DNA from: Roseovarius sp. W115 | GTDB taxonomy: Bacteria > Pseudomonadota > Alphaproteobacteria > Rhodobacterales > Rhodobacteraceae | Assembly (NCBI RefSeq): GCF_032842945.2 | Contig: NZ_CP146606.1 | Span: forward strand, 1,554,501 to 1,618,500 | Direction: 5' to 3' | Length of the DNA: 64,000 bases | Part shown: positions 1-9,740 of the stretch, piece after piece | Layout of the letters: each line of letters opens with the position of its first letter | Numbering within the stretch: position 1 is the stretch's first letter | The notes under the pieces: generated by a model | The model's input: only the letters and a program-made list of their open reading frames with translations | Databases searched by the model: none | What the model was told of the DNA's origin: nothing | Position numbers and translations under genes: made by a program

Positions 1-2
1 AA

Positions 3-185
3 GGCGCAAGCTTTTCGGAAGTTGACGTTCTGAAAAACCCAGATCGGAAACCGGAAATGATCCAGCGCGCGAATGGTGGCCGCACTGTGCCTCAGATCTT
101 CATTGGTGGGACACATGTCGGCGGATGCGACGACCTCTACGCCCTTGATCGAGCGGGGAAACTCGACTCACTTCTGGCGGCATGA
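3..185 (+). CDS. grxC: glutaredoxin 3, C-terminal part only
   Basis: Only the last 60 codons are in the window; the 5' end lies to the left. The frame reads ...NGGRTVPQIFIGG..., then HVGGCDDLYALD. The TVPQIFI stretch with its cis-proline and the GGCDD segment are the glutathione-binding features of class I glutaredoxins. The CPYC-type active site would lie upstream and cannot be checked. Glutaredoxin 3 uses glutathione to reduce disulfides and mixed disulfides in the cytoplasm. The stop codon overlaps the start of the next gene in an ATGA, so the two are probably translationally coupled. Confidence 0.88.
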   Translation, partial: GASFSEVDVLKNPDRKPEMIQRANGGRTVPQIFIGGTHVGGCDDLYALDRAGKLDSLLAA

Positions 186-1015
186 AGACTGCGCTGCTTC
201 AGCTTTGCTGCAGTGACGATCCGCGAGACAACCTTGTTCAAACGCAAGGATTGATATCCAAAGCTGCTTCTGACGGAGCCCAGTTTGTGTTGACCCCGGA
301 GGTCACAAACTGTGTTTCGACAAGTCGCGCACATCAGCAATCTGTTCTGGCCACAGAGGACGAAGACATGACTTTGGTGGCATTGCGCCAGCAGGCCTCA
401 GAGTTGAAGATTTGGCTTCTGATTGGGTCGATTGCGCTGAAGACCAACGAAAAAGATGGACGATTTGCCAACCGATCCTTTCTGATTTCTCCTGATGGGC
501 GCATTTGCGCAAAATATGATAAAATCCATATGTTCGATGTGAAGGTTTCGGAAACCGAAACATATTGCGAGTCCGCAGGCTACCGCCCGGGCGATTGTGC
601 AGTGACCTGCGATACACCGTTCGGACGTGTCGGCATGACGGTATGCTATGATTTGCGGTTTCCAACGCTCTACCGCCAACTTGCTCATGCTGGGGCCGAT
701 TTCCTGACAATTCCGTCCGCCTTTTCGCCCGTAACAGGTAGAGCGCATTGGGAAATTCTTTTGCGTGCAAGGGCCATTGAAACAGGGTGCTACGTACTCG
801 CGCCTGCTCAGAAGGGCGAACACAAATCAACCGTTGGTCAGTCGCGCAAAACATATGGGCATTCCATGGTCGTGGGGCCATGGGGCGACGTATTGGCAGA
901 TGCCGGAACAGACGTTGGTGTGGTACAGGTTGAAATTGACAAAACAGCGGTGTCTAAAGCACGAAAGCGTATCCCATCGTTGACCTGTGAAACCCGATTT
1001 TCTGGACCCAAATGA
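182..1015 (+). CDS. carbon-nitrogen hydrolase (nitrilase superfamily amidohydrolase)
   Basis: The 277-residue protein has the Glu-Lys-Cys triad of the nitrilase superfamily: Glu40 in LTPEVTN, Lys114 in KYDKIHMFD and Cys155 in GMTVCYDLRFP. The length and the KIHMFD and CYDLRFP motifs match the branch holding Nit1/Nit2-type enzymes (deaminated-glutathione amidase, omega-amidase). The family hydrolyses amide bonds of small metabolites in the cytoplasm. The substrate cannot be fixed from sequence, but the ATGA overlap with the glutaredoxin gene fits a glutathione-related or metabolite-repair role (inference). It is followed by the MarR gene through a second ATGA overlap, so the three genes probably form one operon. 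Confidence 0.9.
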   Translation: MKTALLQLCCSDDPRDNLVQTQGLISKAASDGAQFVLTPEVTNCVSTSRAHQQSVLATEDEDMTLVALRQQASELKIWLLIGSIALKTNEKDGRFANRSFLISPDGRICAKYDKIHMFDVKVSETETYCESAGYRPGDCAVTCDTPFGRVGMTVCYDLRFPTLYRQLAHAGADFLTIPSAFSPVTGRAHWEILLRARAIETGCYVLAPAQKGEHKSTVGQSRKTYGHSMVVGPWGDVLADAGTDVGVVQVEIDKTAVSKARKRIPSLTCETRFSGPK

Positions 1016-1458
1016 ACGAAAATCCAGCGCAGTCTTTGGCTGTAACTTTCTTCAGCGAGATCCTGACGGCTGAACAGTTGATTCGAAGCCGTCTCAGCCG
1101 TGTTTTGCCCAAAGGTATGGAAATCTCGCATTTCTCGGTTCTGAACCATTTGGCGAGATCCGGAGAAGAGCGCACACCGGCCCAATTGGCCAAGAGCTTT
1201 CATGTCACCCGTGGGGCTATGACCAATACGCTCAACAAACTTGAATGGGCTGGATATATCCACATACGTCCCGATTGGGATGATGCGCGGCGCAAACAGG
1301 TTGCCATTAGCCCGGCCGGGCAGCGCGCCTGTGAAGCAGCACTGTCCGCGATCATGCCAATAATCACTCAAGTTTTGGAAGATCTTGGGGAGGACAAGTT
1401 TCGAGCGACTCTCCCAGTGCTCAGAGATCTGCGGATCAAACTAGAGTCTGAAAATTAG
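1012..1458 (+). CDS. MarR family transcriptional regulator
   Basis: A 148-residue protein with the MarR winged helix-turn-helix at roughly residues 40-105. It has the recognition-helix segment TPAQLAKSFHVTRGAMTNTL and the wing segment around DDARRKQV. MarR proteins are dimeric, usually ligand-responsive repressors. No ligand can be named. The start codon overlaps the stop of the amidohydrolase gene (ATGA), so it is probably co-transcribed with it and may control the operon. It converges on ubiG with only three bases between the stop codons. Confidence 0.9.
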   Translation: MNENPAQSLAVTFFSEILTAEQLIRSRLSRVLPKGMEISHFSVLNHLARSGEERTPAQLAKSFHVTRGAMTNTLNKLEWAGYIHIRPDWDDARRKQVAISPAGQRACEAALSAIMPIITQVLEDLGEDKFRATLPVLRDLRIKLESEN

Positions 1459-1461
1459 AGT

Positions 1462-2208
1462 CTATTTCGGCTTCAAACTGGCTGTGACGTAGTTCACGCT
1501 TAGGTCTCTGTTCGACAAAGACCATGACCAGCTAATCGGGTTGAACACAAATCCCTTTTTGTCGACAGGTTTGAGGCCGGCCTCGGACATGAGCTGATAA
1601 AGCTCATCTGGCGTGATGAATTTGTTCCATTCGTGTGTGCCCTTGGGCAACCAGCGCATCACATACTCGGCTCCAACAATCGCCATGGCGTAGCTCTTGG
1701 CGTTGCGATTGATCGTCGAACAGATGTGAAGCCCGCCGGGGCGCAAAAGCCTTTGACAGGCCGTCAGATAGGCCAGTGGATCGGCCACGTGTTCGACGAC
1801 TTCCATATTCAGGACAACATCGAACTGTTCGCCATCTGCTGCCATAGCTTCTGCCGTTGTGTGCCGGTAATCAATCTGCAGCCCTGATTGTTCTGCGTGA
1901 ATCTGTGCCACTGGTATGTTGCGGAGGGCGGCATCAGCGCCGACAACCGTTGCCCCAAGACGTGCCATGGGCTCCGAGAGCAATCCGCCGCCACAGCCAA
2001 TATCGAGAATACGCAGACCTTCAAATGCGGACTTTGACGTCAAATCACGATCAAATTCTGCAGCGATCTGGCTGGTGATGTAATCAAGCCGACATGGATT
2101 GAGCATATGCAGCGGCTTGAACTTGCCGTTTGGGTCCCACCATTCAGCAGCCATTGCTTCGAATTTTGCGATCTCTGCATCATCAATCGTTGTTTGAGCG
2201 GCTTGCAT
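1462..2208 (-). CDS. ubiG: ubiquinone biosynthesis O-methyltransferase UbiG
   Basis: A class I SAM-dependent methyltransferase of 248 residues. Motif I is [16 protein letters not shown] at about residues 65-80. The UbiG-typical N-terminus [18 protein letters not shown] and the segment [13 protein letters not shown] are present. UbiG carries out both O-methylation steps of ubiquinone synthesis at the inner membrane. I chose the ATG at 2208 because GGAG lies six bases before it. Longer in-frame starts, including the ATG at 2220, lack this or run into the divergent pip gene. The gap to pip is 49 bp and must hold both start regions. Confidence 0.95.
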   Translation of the reverse strand: MQAAQTTIDDAEIAKFEAMAAEWWDPNGKFKPLHMLNPCRLDYITSQIAAEFDRDLTSKSAFEGLRILDIGCGGGLLSEPMARLGATVVGADAALRNIPVAQIHAEQSGLQIDYRHTTAEAMAADGEQFDVVLNMEVVEHVADPLAYLTACQRLLRPGGLHICSTINRNAKSYAMAIVGAEYVMRWLPKGTHEWNKFITPDELYQLMSEAGLKPVDKKGFVFNPISWSWSLSNRDLSVNYVTASLKPK

Positions 2209-2257
2209 TCTGCTCTCCATGTGCTCATTTGGAATCACCACTCTATATAGGACGGTT

Positions 2258-3232
2258 ATGGATAAATTCTCTGGCCAAAAGAGCGCAGCGCAATTTCTGT
2301 ATCCGGCGATTGAGCCTTTCGGTCGGCGCATGTTGGATGTGGGGGATGGGCATTCCGTCTATGTTGAGCAATCTGGCAGTGAAAATGGATTGCCTGTCAT
2401 CGTGCTTCATGGTGGCCCTGGCGGCGGATGCAGCCCGGCGATGCGGCGTTATTTTGATCCACGCAAGTATCGAATTATCCTTTTTGATCAAAGGGGTTGT
2501 GGGCGATCGAAGCCACATGCAAGCGTCGAAAACAACACCACCTGGCATCTCGTGGCGGATATCGAAAAGATCCGCAATGCGTTTGAGATAGAAGACTGGG
2601 CAGTCTTTGGCGGCAGCTGGGGCGCGACCCTGGCGTTGGTCTATGCTCAGAGCCATGCGCAACGTGTTCGACATCTGATTCTGCGCGGTGTCTTTACAAT
2701 GACAAAGGCCGAGCTTGAATGGTTCTACGGTGGCGGTGCCGGGAAGTTTTGGCCGGAAACTTGGGAGAAGTTTCAAGGGCTTATACCAGAATCTGAGCGG
2801 AGTGATATGATCTCTGCGTATAATCGCCGGTTGTTTTCAGGCGAGCGGGCGGAGGAAATTCGTTATTCCAAGGCTTGGAGTGCTTGGGAAAATGCATTGG
2901 CGACGGTGCACTCCAGCGGTCAAAGTGGTGACAGCCCGGCGGACTACGCGCGGGCGTTTGCGCGATTGGAGAACCACTATTTCATGAATGCCGGTTTCCT
3001 CGGGCAGGACGGGTATATCTATGAAAATATGGGGAAAATTGCCCATATTCCGGGTGTAATCGTGCAGGGGCGGTATGACATGATCTGCCCGCCTGACGCG
3101 GCGTATCGACTGTCCAAGCTCTGGCCAAAAGTCGATCTCAGGCTTATTCCCGTAGCGGGGCATGCTCTGTCAGAGCCGGGCATCAGCGCCGAACTTGTCA
3201 AAATCATGGACCGTCTCGCGGCACGCGTTTGA
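2258..3232 (+). CDS. pip: proline iminopeptidase (alpha/beta hydrolase)
   Basis: A 324-residue alpha/beta hydrolase of peptidase family S33. The oxyanion segment is [10 protein letters not shown]. The nucleophile is Ser120 in GGSWG, the acid about Asp274 in GRYDMICPP and the base about His302 in [10 protein letters not shown]. The enzyme removes N-terminal proline from peptides in the cytoplasm. The ATG at 2258 follows AGGA; an in-frame start at 2219 would overlap the ubiG start region and adds residues not typical of the family. An 11-bp tandem repeat begins 12 bp after the stop codon. Confidence 0.94.
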   Translation: MDKFSGQKSAAQFLYPAIEPFGRRMLDVGDGHSVYVEQSGSENGLPVIVLHGGPGGGCSPAMRRYFDPRKYRIILFDQRGCGRSKPHASVENNTTWHLVADIEKIRNAFEIEDWAVFGGSWGATLALVYAQSHAQRVRHLILRGVFTMTKAELEWFYGGGAGKFWPETWEKFQGLIPESERSDMISAYNRRLFSGERAEEIRYSKAWSAWENALATVHSSGQSGDSPADYARAFARLENHYFMNAGFLGQDGYIYENMGKIAHIPGVIVQGRYDMICPPDAAYRLSKLWPKVDLRLIPVAGHALSEPGISAELVKIMDRLAARV

Positions 3233-3244
3233 GCACTGAAGTCC

Positions 3245-3290
3245 AACGTCGGTATTACATCGGTATCGCGTCGGTATTACGTCGGTGCGT
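3245..3290. repeat. intergenic 11-bp tandem repeat, copy 1
   Basis: Between the convergent pip and NTF2-like genes, an 11-base unit of form AT(T/C)(A/G)C(G/A)TCGGT repeats three times in full. A partial unit AACGTCGGT precedes it and GCGT follows. A second array with the same ends (CCAACGTCGGTAT at the left, CGTCGGTGCGT at the right) lies at 40368-40415 after gltD. Each array starts 5-12 bp after a stop codon. The pattern is seen directly; its function is unknown. Confidence 0.85.
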
Positions 3291-3357
3291 GCAAGGTGAG
3301 CAATGACGCCACGTCGGGATTGTGTTTGATAAACTTGGCTGTGCTCAAATAAGGATT

Positions 3358-3750
3358 TTAAGGGCGTAGCTGCCGCTCATAGTCATCGGCGTCGAACCAG
3401 CCAAGTGACGATTTAACCAAGCAGTCATCTATAAGGTCCCATTCTTCCCAGCCCCGAAATTCGACATACTTGCTGGTTTCGTGGTGATGTCCTTTGAAGG
3501 TCCAGACATAGACCGCGTGATTTCCGGCTATGAAACTGTGATCAAGTTCAAGAACCACATCTGGAAATTCACTACAAAACCCCAGAACCATTTCTGCAAT
3601 GTCATCATGTCCAGTCATCGGCTTGCCACGATTAATAGTGAATGTGGCGTCTGCGGTGTAGCTGGCCGCGACACCATCAGGAGATTTGGCGCACCACGCG
3701 GCAATATGTTTTTCAATAAGAACTTCAATATCTGTGCGATTTGGGGCCAT
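3358..3750 (-). CDS. NTF2-like (SnoaL-type fold) protein, function unknown
   Basis: A 130-residue protein with the layout of the NTF2-like cone fold. An N-terminal helix ([26 protein letters not shown]) leads into a strand-rich second half with conserved aromatic residues ([21 protein letters not shown] is the centre). Relatives include SnoaL-type cyclases, ketosteroid isomerase-like enzymes and many uncharacterised small proteins, so no reaction can be assigned. It is transcribed away from rimP; the 192-bp gap to rimP must contain its promoter. Confidence 0.8.
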   Translation of the reverse strand: MAPNRTDIEVLIEKHIAAWCAKSPDGVAASYTADATFTINRGKPMTGHDDIAEMVLGFCSEFPDVVLELDHSFIAGNHAVYVWTFKGHHHETSKYVEFRGWEEWDLIDDCLVKSSLGWFDADDYERQLRP

Positions 3751-3905
3751 AGGCGCCTCCTTGTCAGTCCAACTTTCAGTCTCAGAATCGTATCACTGCC
3801 TATAGTGATGTCGATCCCCCTTGCAGACTCACCCACTCAGGCGTATATCCCCCTCAACAGCGGCGCGTTCGGGTCCAAACCGAAAGCTCCACCGGGAAAT
3901 ACCAA

Positions 3906-3927
3906 CGGGCCGCGCGCCCGTTTTTTT
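3906..3927 (+). terminator. intrinsic terminator just upstream of rimP
   Basis: CGGGC and GCCCG arms (3906-3910 and 3916-3920) with a five-base loop are followed at once by seven T (3921-3927). The stem can extend by A-T pairs to seven base pairs. It points towards rimP and ends only 15 bases before the rimP ATG. No gene on the plus strand lies between it and the divergent NTF2-like gene. It must therefore end either a short leader transcript of the rimP operon (attenuation) or an unannotated small RNA within 3751-3927. Confidence 0.75.
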
Positions 3928-3942
3928 GTGCTTGAAAGACTG

Positions 3943-4515
3943 ATGAGCAACGACCTGATTGCCAAAGCTGCGATTGATCGCCGGATGGCTGAGATCATCA
4001 CCCCTGTCATAGAAGATATGGGGTTTGAGCTTGTGCGCGTGCGGTTGATGGGGGGCAAGACGGCCACGTTGCAGATCATGGCCGAACGGCCAACCGGCGG
4101 GATTGAAGTGGACGAGTGCGCTAACATCTCAAATGCGGTGAGCGCTGTTCTGGATGTTGAGGATCCGATCACAGATGCCTACACGCTGGAAGTGTCCAGC
4201 CCAGGGATCGACCGACCGCTCACACGGCTGAAGGATTTTGACGAATTCGAAGGCTATGAGGCCAAGTTAGAGACAGCTGAGCTGATTGATGGGCGTAAGC
4301 GTTTCAAGGGCGTTTTGGCCGGTACGGAAGAAGATGAAGTGCTTATCAACTTGGATGAAGGCACTGTCGGGCTCAAGTTTGACTGGCTGGTGGATGCCAA
4401 GCTTGTGCTGACCGATGAGCTGATCAAGGACATGCTAAAGGCGCGCAAGGATGCGGGTCTGATTGACGAAGATAGTTTTGACGAGATCGAGACCGAAGGG
4501 TCTGAGGAGGACTAA
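3943..4515 (+). CDS. rimP: ribosome maturation factor RimP
   Basis: A 190-residue protein with the RimP features GFELVRVRL, the segment [11 protein letters not shown] and the signature [12 protein letters not shown], followed by the C-terminal SH3-like domain. RimP assists late assembly of the 30S subunit. The start at 3943 matches the family N-terminus ([15 protein letters not shown]). A longer open frame runs to 3481 but crosses the terminator and the divergent gene and is not credible. It heads the rimP-nusA-ylxR-infB operon; nusA starts three bases after its stop. Confidence 0.95.
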   Translation: MSNDLIAKAAIDRRMAEIITPVIEDMGFELVRVRLMGGKTATLQIMAERPTGGIEVDECANISNAVSAVLDVEDPITDAYTLEVSSPGIDRPLTRLKDFDEFEGYEAKLETAELIDGRKRFKGVLAGTEEDEVLINLDEGTVGLKFDWLVDAKLVLTDELIKDMLKARKDAGLIDEDSFDEIETEGSEED

Positions 4516-4518
4516 GAG

Positions 4519-6138
4519 ATGGCCATTACTTCAGCCAACCAGCTTGAGCTTTTGCAAACCGCCGAGGCAGTGGCGCGGGAGAAGATGATCGACCCCAGCC
4601 TTGTGATCGAGGCTATGGAAGAGAGTCTCGCTCGTGCGGCCAAGTCCCGCTATGGCGCGGAGATGGACATTCGTGTCGCAATTGATCGCAAGACAGGCAA
4701 GGCGACATTCACCCGTGTGCGTACGGTTGTGGAAGATGAAGAGCTTGAGAATTACCAGGCTGAATTCACTGTGGAGCAAGCCAAGCAGTATCTGGATGAT
4801 CCCAAGGTGGGCGATACGCTTGTTGAGGAAGTTCCCCCAGTTGATATGGGCCGGATTGCTGCACAAAGCGCCAAGCAGGTGATTCTGCAAAAAGTCCGCG
4901 AAGCTGAGCGTGACAAGCAGTATGAAGAATTCAAAGACCGGATCGGCACCATCATCAATGCGCAGGTAAAACGCGAAGAGTTTGGCAATGTGCATGTCGA
5001 TGTCGGCATGGGCGAGGCTGTTCTGCGCCGGAATGAGAAGATCGGGCGCGAAAGCTATCGTCCGAATGACCGCATCCGGTGCTACATCAAGGACGTGCGT
5101 CGCGAGGCCCGTGGTCCGCAGATTTTCCTGAGCCGGACAGCTCCTGAATTCATGGCGGAACTTTTCAAGATGGAAGTGCCGGAGATCTATGATGGCATCA
5201 TTGAGATCAAGGCGGTTGCGCGTGATCCCGGCAGCCGGGCGAAGATCGCTGTGATCTCCTATGACAACTCGATTGACCCTGTGGGTGCCTGTGTTGGTAT
5301 GCGCGGCAGCCGGGTGCAGGCCGTTGTGAATGAGCTTCAGGGTGAAAAGATCGACATCATTCCGTGGAACGAAGATCAGCCAACCTTCCTTGTGAACGCG
5401 TTGCAGCCTGCTGAGGTGAGCAAGGTGGTTCTGGATGAAGAGGCCGAGCGGATTGAGGTCGTAGTGCCGGAAGATCAGTTGTCACTGGCCATTGGTCGGC
5501 GCGGCCAGAATGTACGCTTGGCAAGCCAGCTGACCAATCTTGATATTGATATCATGACAGAAGCCGAAGACAGCGAACGCCGTCAGAAAGAGTTTGAAGA
5601 GCGGACGAACCTCTTTATGCAAACGCTCGATCTAGACGAGTTCTTTGCGCAGCTTCTGGTGTCGGAAGGATTCACGAATCTCGAAGAAGTTGCCTATGTC
5701 GAGCTTGATGAGCTGTTGGTGATTGATGGTGTGGACGAAGATACAGCTCAAGAGCTGCAAGCGCGGGCTCGCGATATCCTAGAGGCACAGGCACGCGAAG
5801 CTCTTGAAAAAGCGCGTAGTTTGGGAGCTGAGGATAGCCTTATTGAATTCGAAGGCCTGACACCCCAAATGGTAGTAGCTCTGGCCGAGGACGGCGTGAA
5901 AACGCTCGAGGATTTCGCAACCTGCGCAGATTGGGAACTGGCAGGCGGCTGGACGACAGTCGATGGAGAACGGATCAAGGATGACGGGCTTTTGGAACCG
6001 TTTGATTTGTCTCTTGAAGAAGCACAGGATCTTGTCATGACCGCGCGTGTTATGTTGGGTTGGGTTGACCCTGCGGACCTCGAGGCGGACGCCGCCGAAG
6101 AAGGCGAAGAAGCCGTTGAAGAGGAGGCCGAGGCCTGA
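4519..6138 (+). CDS. nusA: transcription termination/antitermination factor NusA
   Basis: 539 residues in the usual order: N-terminal RNA polymerase-binding domain (about 1-125), S1 domain (about 135-200, around IINAQVKREEFGNVHVDVG), and two KH domains (around GSRAKIAVISYD, GACVGMRGSR and LAIGRRGQNVRLA). Two C-terminal acidic helix-hairpin-helix repeats (about 360-515) and a Glu-rich tail close the protein. NusA modulates pausing, Rho-independent termination and rRNA antitermination. It lies three bases after rimP, 24 before the ylxR-like gene. Confidence 0.97.
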   Translation: MAITSANQLELLQTAEAVAREKMIDPSLVIEAMEESLARAAKSRYGAEMDIRVAIDRKTGKATFTRVRTVVEDEELENYQAEFTVEQAKQYLDDPKVGDTLVEEVPPVDMGRIAAQSAKQVILQKVREAERDKQYEEFKDRIGTIINAQVKREEFGNVHVDVGMGEAVLRRNEKIGRESYRPNDRIRCYIKDVRREARGPQIFLSRTAPEFMAELFKMEVPEIYDGIIEIKAVARDPGSRAKIAVISYDNSIDPVGACVGMRGSRVQAVVNELQGEKIDIIPWNEDQPTFLVNALQPAEVSKVVLDEEAERIEVVVPEDQLSLAIGRRGQNVRLASQLTNLDIDIMTEAEDSERRQKEFEERTNLFMQTLDLDEFFAQLLVSEGFTNLEEVAYVELDELLVIDGVDEDTAQELQARARDILEAQAREALEKARSLGAEDSLIEFEGLTPQMVVALAEDGVKTLEDFATCADWELAGGWTTVDGERIKDDGLLEPFDLSLEEAQDLVMTARVMLGWVDPADLEADAAEEGEEAVEEEAEA

Positions 6139-6162
6139 TCCTTCAGGTCTCGTGAGGTTAGC

Positions 6163-6867
6163 ATGGGGCGCGGTGGACAGCCCAAGGACCAAAAAGACGG
6201 TCCGGAACGCAAGTGCATTGCCACAGGCGAGGTGCGGCCAAAGCACGGTTTGATCCGGTTTGCAATTGGTCCCGAGGCGCAGGTGGTGCCCGATATTCTG
6301 GAACGTTTGCCGGGACGGGGTATCTGGGTCAGTGCTGATCTTGATGCGCTGCAGGTTGCGGTGAAAAAGGGTCTGTTTTCAAGAAGTGCAAAGCAGGCTG
6401 TGACCTTGCCAGATAACTTGTCTCAGATGGTCGAGACCATGCTGGCGCGTCGTGTGGTTGAGTTGATCAGTTTGGCCCGGAAGGGCGGGCAAGCTGTGTC
6501 AGGTTACGAAAAGGTTAAGGATTGGCTTTCTAAGGATGAGGCCGAAGTGCTCATTCAGGCGAGCGATGGATCAGAGCGCGGCAAATCCAAGTTGAGCACG
6601 CCATATGGCGGGTTTTGGATCGGATGGTTGACCGCTGATGAGCTGGGTCAGGCCTTTGGACGGGAAAGCACAATTCATGCTGCACTAGCGGCTGGAGGTT
6701 TGTGCCAACGTGTTGTAGAGGAGGCGGCAAGGCTGAAAGGCTTGCGCGTCTCGGCCGGGGAAAGCCCCGCCGGAAAGGAAGTTGAAGTAGATGAGCGACA
6801 ACGACGGAAAGAAAACTCTGGGTGTGCGTGGCGGTCCTCGTTCGGGGAACGTCAAGCAGAGCTTTAG
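6163..6867 (+). CDS. ylxR: YlxR-family (DUF448) RNA-binding protein with L7Ae-like second half
   Basis: The N-terminus carries the YlxR signature [13 protein letters not shown] at about residues 14-26, followed by LIRFAIGP. The middle, about residues 85-170, resembles the YlxQ/L7Ae RNA-binding fold ([20 protein letters not shown]), so the protein joins the two small RNA-binding modules that Gram-positive bacteria encode as separate genes between nusA and infB. Both are thought to bind RNA in the translation apparatus. At 234 residues it overlaps the start of infB by 77 bases in another frame, so its last 25 or so residues are encoded by the infB N-terminus. That tail may not be functional. 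Confidence 0.85.
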   Translation: MGRGGQPKDQKDGPERKCIATGEVRPKHGLIRFAIGPEAQVVPDILERLPGRGIWVSADLDALQVAVKKGLFSRSAKQAVTLPDNLSQMVETMLARRVVELISLARKGGQAVSGYEKVKDWLSKDEAEVLIQASDGSERGKSKLSTPYGGFWIGWLTADELGQAFGRESTIHAALAAGGLCQRVVEEAARLKGLRVSAGESPAGKEVEVDERQRRKENSGCAWRSSFGERQAEL

Positions 6868-9283
6868 CCATGGGCGCACCAAGAACGTCGTGGTGGAAAC
6901 CAAGCGGAAACGGATCGTCAAGCCCAAGCCGGGTGCGGCGGCTCCTGCTGCAGGTGCGTCAAAGCCTACCGCAACACAGTCGAACGCGTCGAAACGTCCG
7001 GCCGGGATATCCGATGCGGAGATGGAGCGCCGGATGAAGGCGTTGGCCGCGGCCAAAGAGCGTGAAGCGGACGAAACTGCAAAACGTGAGGCCGACGAAA
7101 AGGCCCGCGAAGAAGAAAAGCAGCGTCGGCGTCAGGAGGCCGAAGCCAAGGAGCGCGAACAGCGCGAGGCTGAAGAGCGCGCCAAGGCCAAAGCTGATGA
7201 GGAGGAACGCAAAAAGCGTGAAGCCGAAGTTGCGGCCAAAGCAGCGGCAGCGGCAGCTGCTGCGCCCGCCGATGATGCACCGCAACAGGCGCGCGCGCCC
7301 AAGCAGGCACCACGCAAGCAAGACCGCGACCGGGGAGATGATCGTGGTCGTGGCAACAAAGGCCGTGGCGATGATGGAGGCCGACGGTCTGGCAAGCTGA
7401 CGCTGAATCAGGCCTTGTCCGGCGGCGAAGGTGGGCGGCAAAAGTCGCTTGCTGCGATGAAGCGCAAACAAGAGCGCGCGCGTCAGAAAGCGCTGGGCGG
7501 CGGCGAAGCTCGGGAGAAGATTGTCCGGGAAGTTCAACTGCCTGAGGTCATTGTTGTGTCAGAGCTGGCCAACCGCATGGCCGAACGCGTTGGCGATGTT
7601 GTCAAAGCGCTGATGAACAATGGGCTGATGCTTACGCAAAATGAGGCCATTGACGCGGATACAGCCGAGCTCATCATTGAGGAATTTGGCCACAGTGTTG
7701 TCCGGGTCAGCGACGCCGATGTGGAAGATGTGATCGACTCCGTCGACGATGACGAAAAAGATCTCAAACCACGCCCGCCGGTCATCACCATTATGGGCCA
7801 TGTAGATCACGGCAAGACGTCTCTCTTGGATGCAATCCGTGATGCCAAAGTCGTTTCGGGCGAAGCAGGTGGGATCACGCAACACATCGGTGCCTACCAG
7901 GTGAAGACTGATAGCGGTTCCTTGCTCAGTTTCCTCGACACACCTGGCCACGCAGCATTTACCAGCATGCGTGCACGCGGTGCTCAGGTAACGGATATCG
8001 TGGTTCTGGTTGTTGCTGCGGATGACGCGGTCATGCCGCAGACGATCGAGGCGATCAACCACGCCAAAGCAGCAGAAGTGCCCATGATTGTGGCGATCAA
8101 CAAGGTCGACAAACCTGAGGCAAACCCTGACAAAGTACGCACCGATCTTCTGCAGCATGAAGTGATCGTTGAGAAGATGTCTGGCGAAGTGCAGGACGTC
8201 GAAGTTTCTGCGATTTCCGGGCAAGGCCTTGATGAATTGCTGGAGGCTATCGCGCTTCAGGCGGAAATCCTCGAATTGAAAGCGAACCCTGATCGCGCAG
8301 CAGAGGGTGCTGTGATCGAAGCGCAACTTGACGTGGGCCGTGGCCCTGTCGCGACAGTTCTCGTGCAGCGTGGCACCCTGAGACAAGGCGATATCTTTGT
8401 TGTGGGTGAGCAGTACGGCCGTGTTCGTGCGTTGATCAATGACCGTGGCGACCGTGTGAAAGAGGCGGGTCCCTCTGTTCCGGTTGAGGTTCTTGGTTTG
8501 AACGGCACACCCGAGGCGGGTGATGTGCTGAACGTGGTGGATACAGAAGCGCAGGCACGCGAGATTGCCGAATATCGCGAGAAAGCCGCGAAAGAGAAAC
8601 GTGCTGCAGCGGGTGCAGGAACGTCTCTGGAACAGCTTTTGGCACAGGCCAAGGAAAACGAGAATGTCGCTGAACTGCCTATCCTGGTGAAGGCGGATGT
8701 GCAGGGTTCGGCGGAAGCCATCGTTCAGGCGATGGAAAAGATCGGCAACGAAGAGGTGCGCGTGCGCGTGCTTCACTCCGGTGTTGGCGCGATCACCGAA
8801 AGCGATGTTGGTCTTGCAGAAGCCTCCGGTGCGCCGGTGATTGGCTTTAACGTGAGGGCAAACGCGCCGGCGCGAAACAGTGCCAACCAGAAGGGCGTCG
8901 AGATTCGCTACTACAGTGTGATCTATGACCTTGTGGACGACGTGAAGGCGGCGGCGAGTGGTCTGCTTGGGGCCGAAATTCGTGAGAATTTCATTGGCTA
9001 TGCTCAGATCAAAGAAGTCTTCAAGGTCACTGGCGTCGGCAAAGTGGCGGGCTGTCTCGTTACCGAAGGCGTCGCGCGTCGCTCTGCCGGTGTGCGTCTT
9101 CTGCGGGATGACGTGGTGATCCACGAAGGTACGCTCAAGACGTTGAAGCGCTTCAAGGACGAGGTGCCGGAGGTTCAGTCAGGTCAGGAATGTGGTATGG
9201 CATTTGAGAACTATGACGACATCCGCGCCGATGACGTGATTGAAATCTTTGAACGCGAAGAGATCGAGCGGAACCTCGAGTAA
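6791..9283 (+). CDS. infB: translation initiation factor IF-2
   Basis: 830 residues. It opens with the alphaproteobacterial IF-2 start ([15 protein letters not shown]), then a long charged Lys/Glu/Ala/Arg-rich coiled-coil region (about 80-200). The IF2 N domain follows, then the GTPase domain with G1 GHVDHGKT (336-343), DTPGHA and NKVD, then domains II to IV ending in the initiator-tRNA-binding region. IF-2 places fMet-tRNA on the 30S subunit. Its start lies inside the ylxR-like gene. A hairpin terminator follows 23 bases after the stop and closes the operon. Confidence 0.97.
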   Translation: MSDNDGKKTLGVRGGPRSGNVKQSFSHGRTKNVVVETKRKRIVKPKPGAAAPAAGASKPTATQSNASKRPAGISDAEMERRMKALAAAKEREADETAKREADEKAREEEKQRRRQEAEAKEREQREAEERAKAKADEEERKKREAEVAAKAAAAAAAAPADDAPQQARAPKQAPRKQDRDRGDDRGRGNKGRGDDGGRRSGKLTLNQALSGGEGGRQKSLAAMKRKQERARQKALGGGEAREKIVREVQLPEVIVVSELANRMAERVGDVVKALMNNGLMLTQNEAIDADTAELIIEEFGHSVVRVSDADVEDVIDSVDDDEKDLKPRPPVITIMGHVDHGKTSLLDAIRDAKVVSGEAGGITQHIGAYQVKTDSGSLLSFLDTPGHAAFTSMRARGAQVTDIVVLVVAADDAVMPQTIEAINHAKAAEVPMIVAINKVDKPEANPDKVRTDLLQHEVIVEKMSGEVQDVEVSAISGQGLDELLEAIALQAEILELKANPDRAAEGAVIEAQLDVGRGPVATVLVQRGTLRQGDIFVVGEQYGRVRALINDRGDRVKEAGPSVPVEVLGLNGTPEAGDVLNVVDTEAQAREIAEYREKAAKEKRAAAGAGTSLEQLLAQAKENENVAELPILVKADVQGSAEAIVQAMEKIGNEEVRVRVLHSGVGAITESDVGLAEASGAPVIGFNVRANAPARNSANQKGVEIRYYSVIYDLVDDVKAAASGLLGAEIRENFIGYAQIKEVFKVTGVGKVAGCLVTEGVARRSAGVRLLRDDVVIHEGTLKTLKRFKDEVPEVQSGQECGMAFENYDDIRADDVIEIFEREEIERNLE

Positions 9284-9306
9284 GCCAATATCAGATACTG
9301 TTTTGG

Positions 9307-9330
9307 GGGCGGCCAGTGTGCCGCCCTTTT
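9307..9330 (+). terminator. intrinsic terminator after infB
   Basis: Arms GGGCGGC (9307-9313) and GCCGCCC (9320-9326) with a six-base loop are followed by TTTT, one G and five more T. It lies between the convergent infB and mutT genes and is oriented to end the rimP-infB transcript. On the minus strand the hairpin is not followed by T, so it looks one-directional. Confidence 0.85.
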
Positions 9331-9341
9331 GTTTTTGAAGG

Positions 9342-9740
9342 CTAAAGCCAGTCGCGCAGGATCGGGATGAGCGGAATGTCTGCTGCTGGCATTGGATAGT
9401 CGCGCAGATTACTTGGACGCACCCATTTCAGTGTCTGACCTTCCCGAGATTGCGGGGACCCTTCCCATTTTCGGCAAGCGAAGAGCGGCATGAGTAGGTG
9501 GAAGTCGTCATAGCTGTGACTGGCGAAGGTCAGAGGCGCGAGGCAGCTTTCCCAGGTGTTGATGCCAAGCTCTTCTTCCAGCTCGCGGATCAGCGCGACT
9601 TCGGGTGTTTCGCCGTCTTCCACCTTGCCGCCGGGAAACTCCCAAAGACCTGCCATGGATTTCCCTTCGGGACGCTGGGCCAGCAGAACACGGCCCTCAA
9701 TGTCAATGAGGGCTACTGCAGATACCAGAACAGTCTTCAA
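9342..9740 (-). CDS. mutT: 8-oxo-dGTP diphosphatase MutT (Nudix hydrolase)
   Basis: 132 residues with a complete Nudix box at residues 38-60 (G-x5-E-x7-REUXEEXGU pattern, centred on GETPEVALIRELEEELGI). Flanking features KSMAGLWEFPGG and the C-terminal KWVRPSNL are MutT-like. MutT removes oxidised dGTP from the nucleotide pool. The start overlaps the end of argJ by four bases, so it is translated as the last gene of the parvulin-argJ-mutT unit. Confidence 0.92.
   Translation of the reverse strand: MKTVLVSAVALIDIEGRVLLAQRPEGKSMAGLWEFPGGKVEDGETPEVALIRELEEELGINTWESCLAPLTFASHSYDDFHLLMPLFACRKWEGSPQSREGQTLKWVRPSNLRDYPMPAADIPLIPILRDWL

Noticed and set aside
3855..3885. Possible tRNA T-arm before rimP (TTCGG-N7-CCGAA)
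   Set aside because: The loop does not match the TTCNANN pattern, and no acceptor, D or anticodon arms can be drawn around it.
3481..3942. N-terminal extension of rimP to 3481
   Set aside because: It crosses the divergent gene and an intrinsic terminator; the conserved protein starts at 3943.
7559..9124. 521-codon open frame on the minus strand opposite infB
   Set aside because: It is the codon shadow of a conserved IF-2 gene; the predicted protein is rich in His, Arg and Cys and has no recognisable motif.
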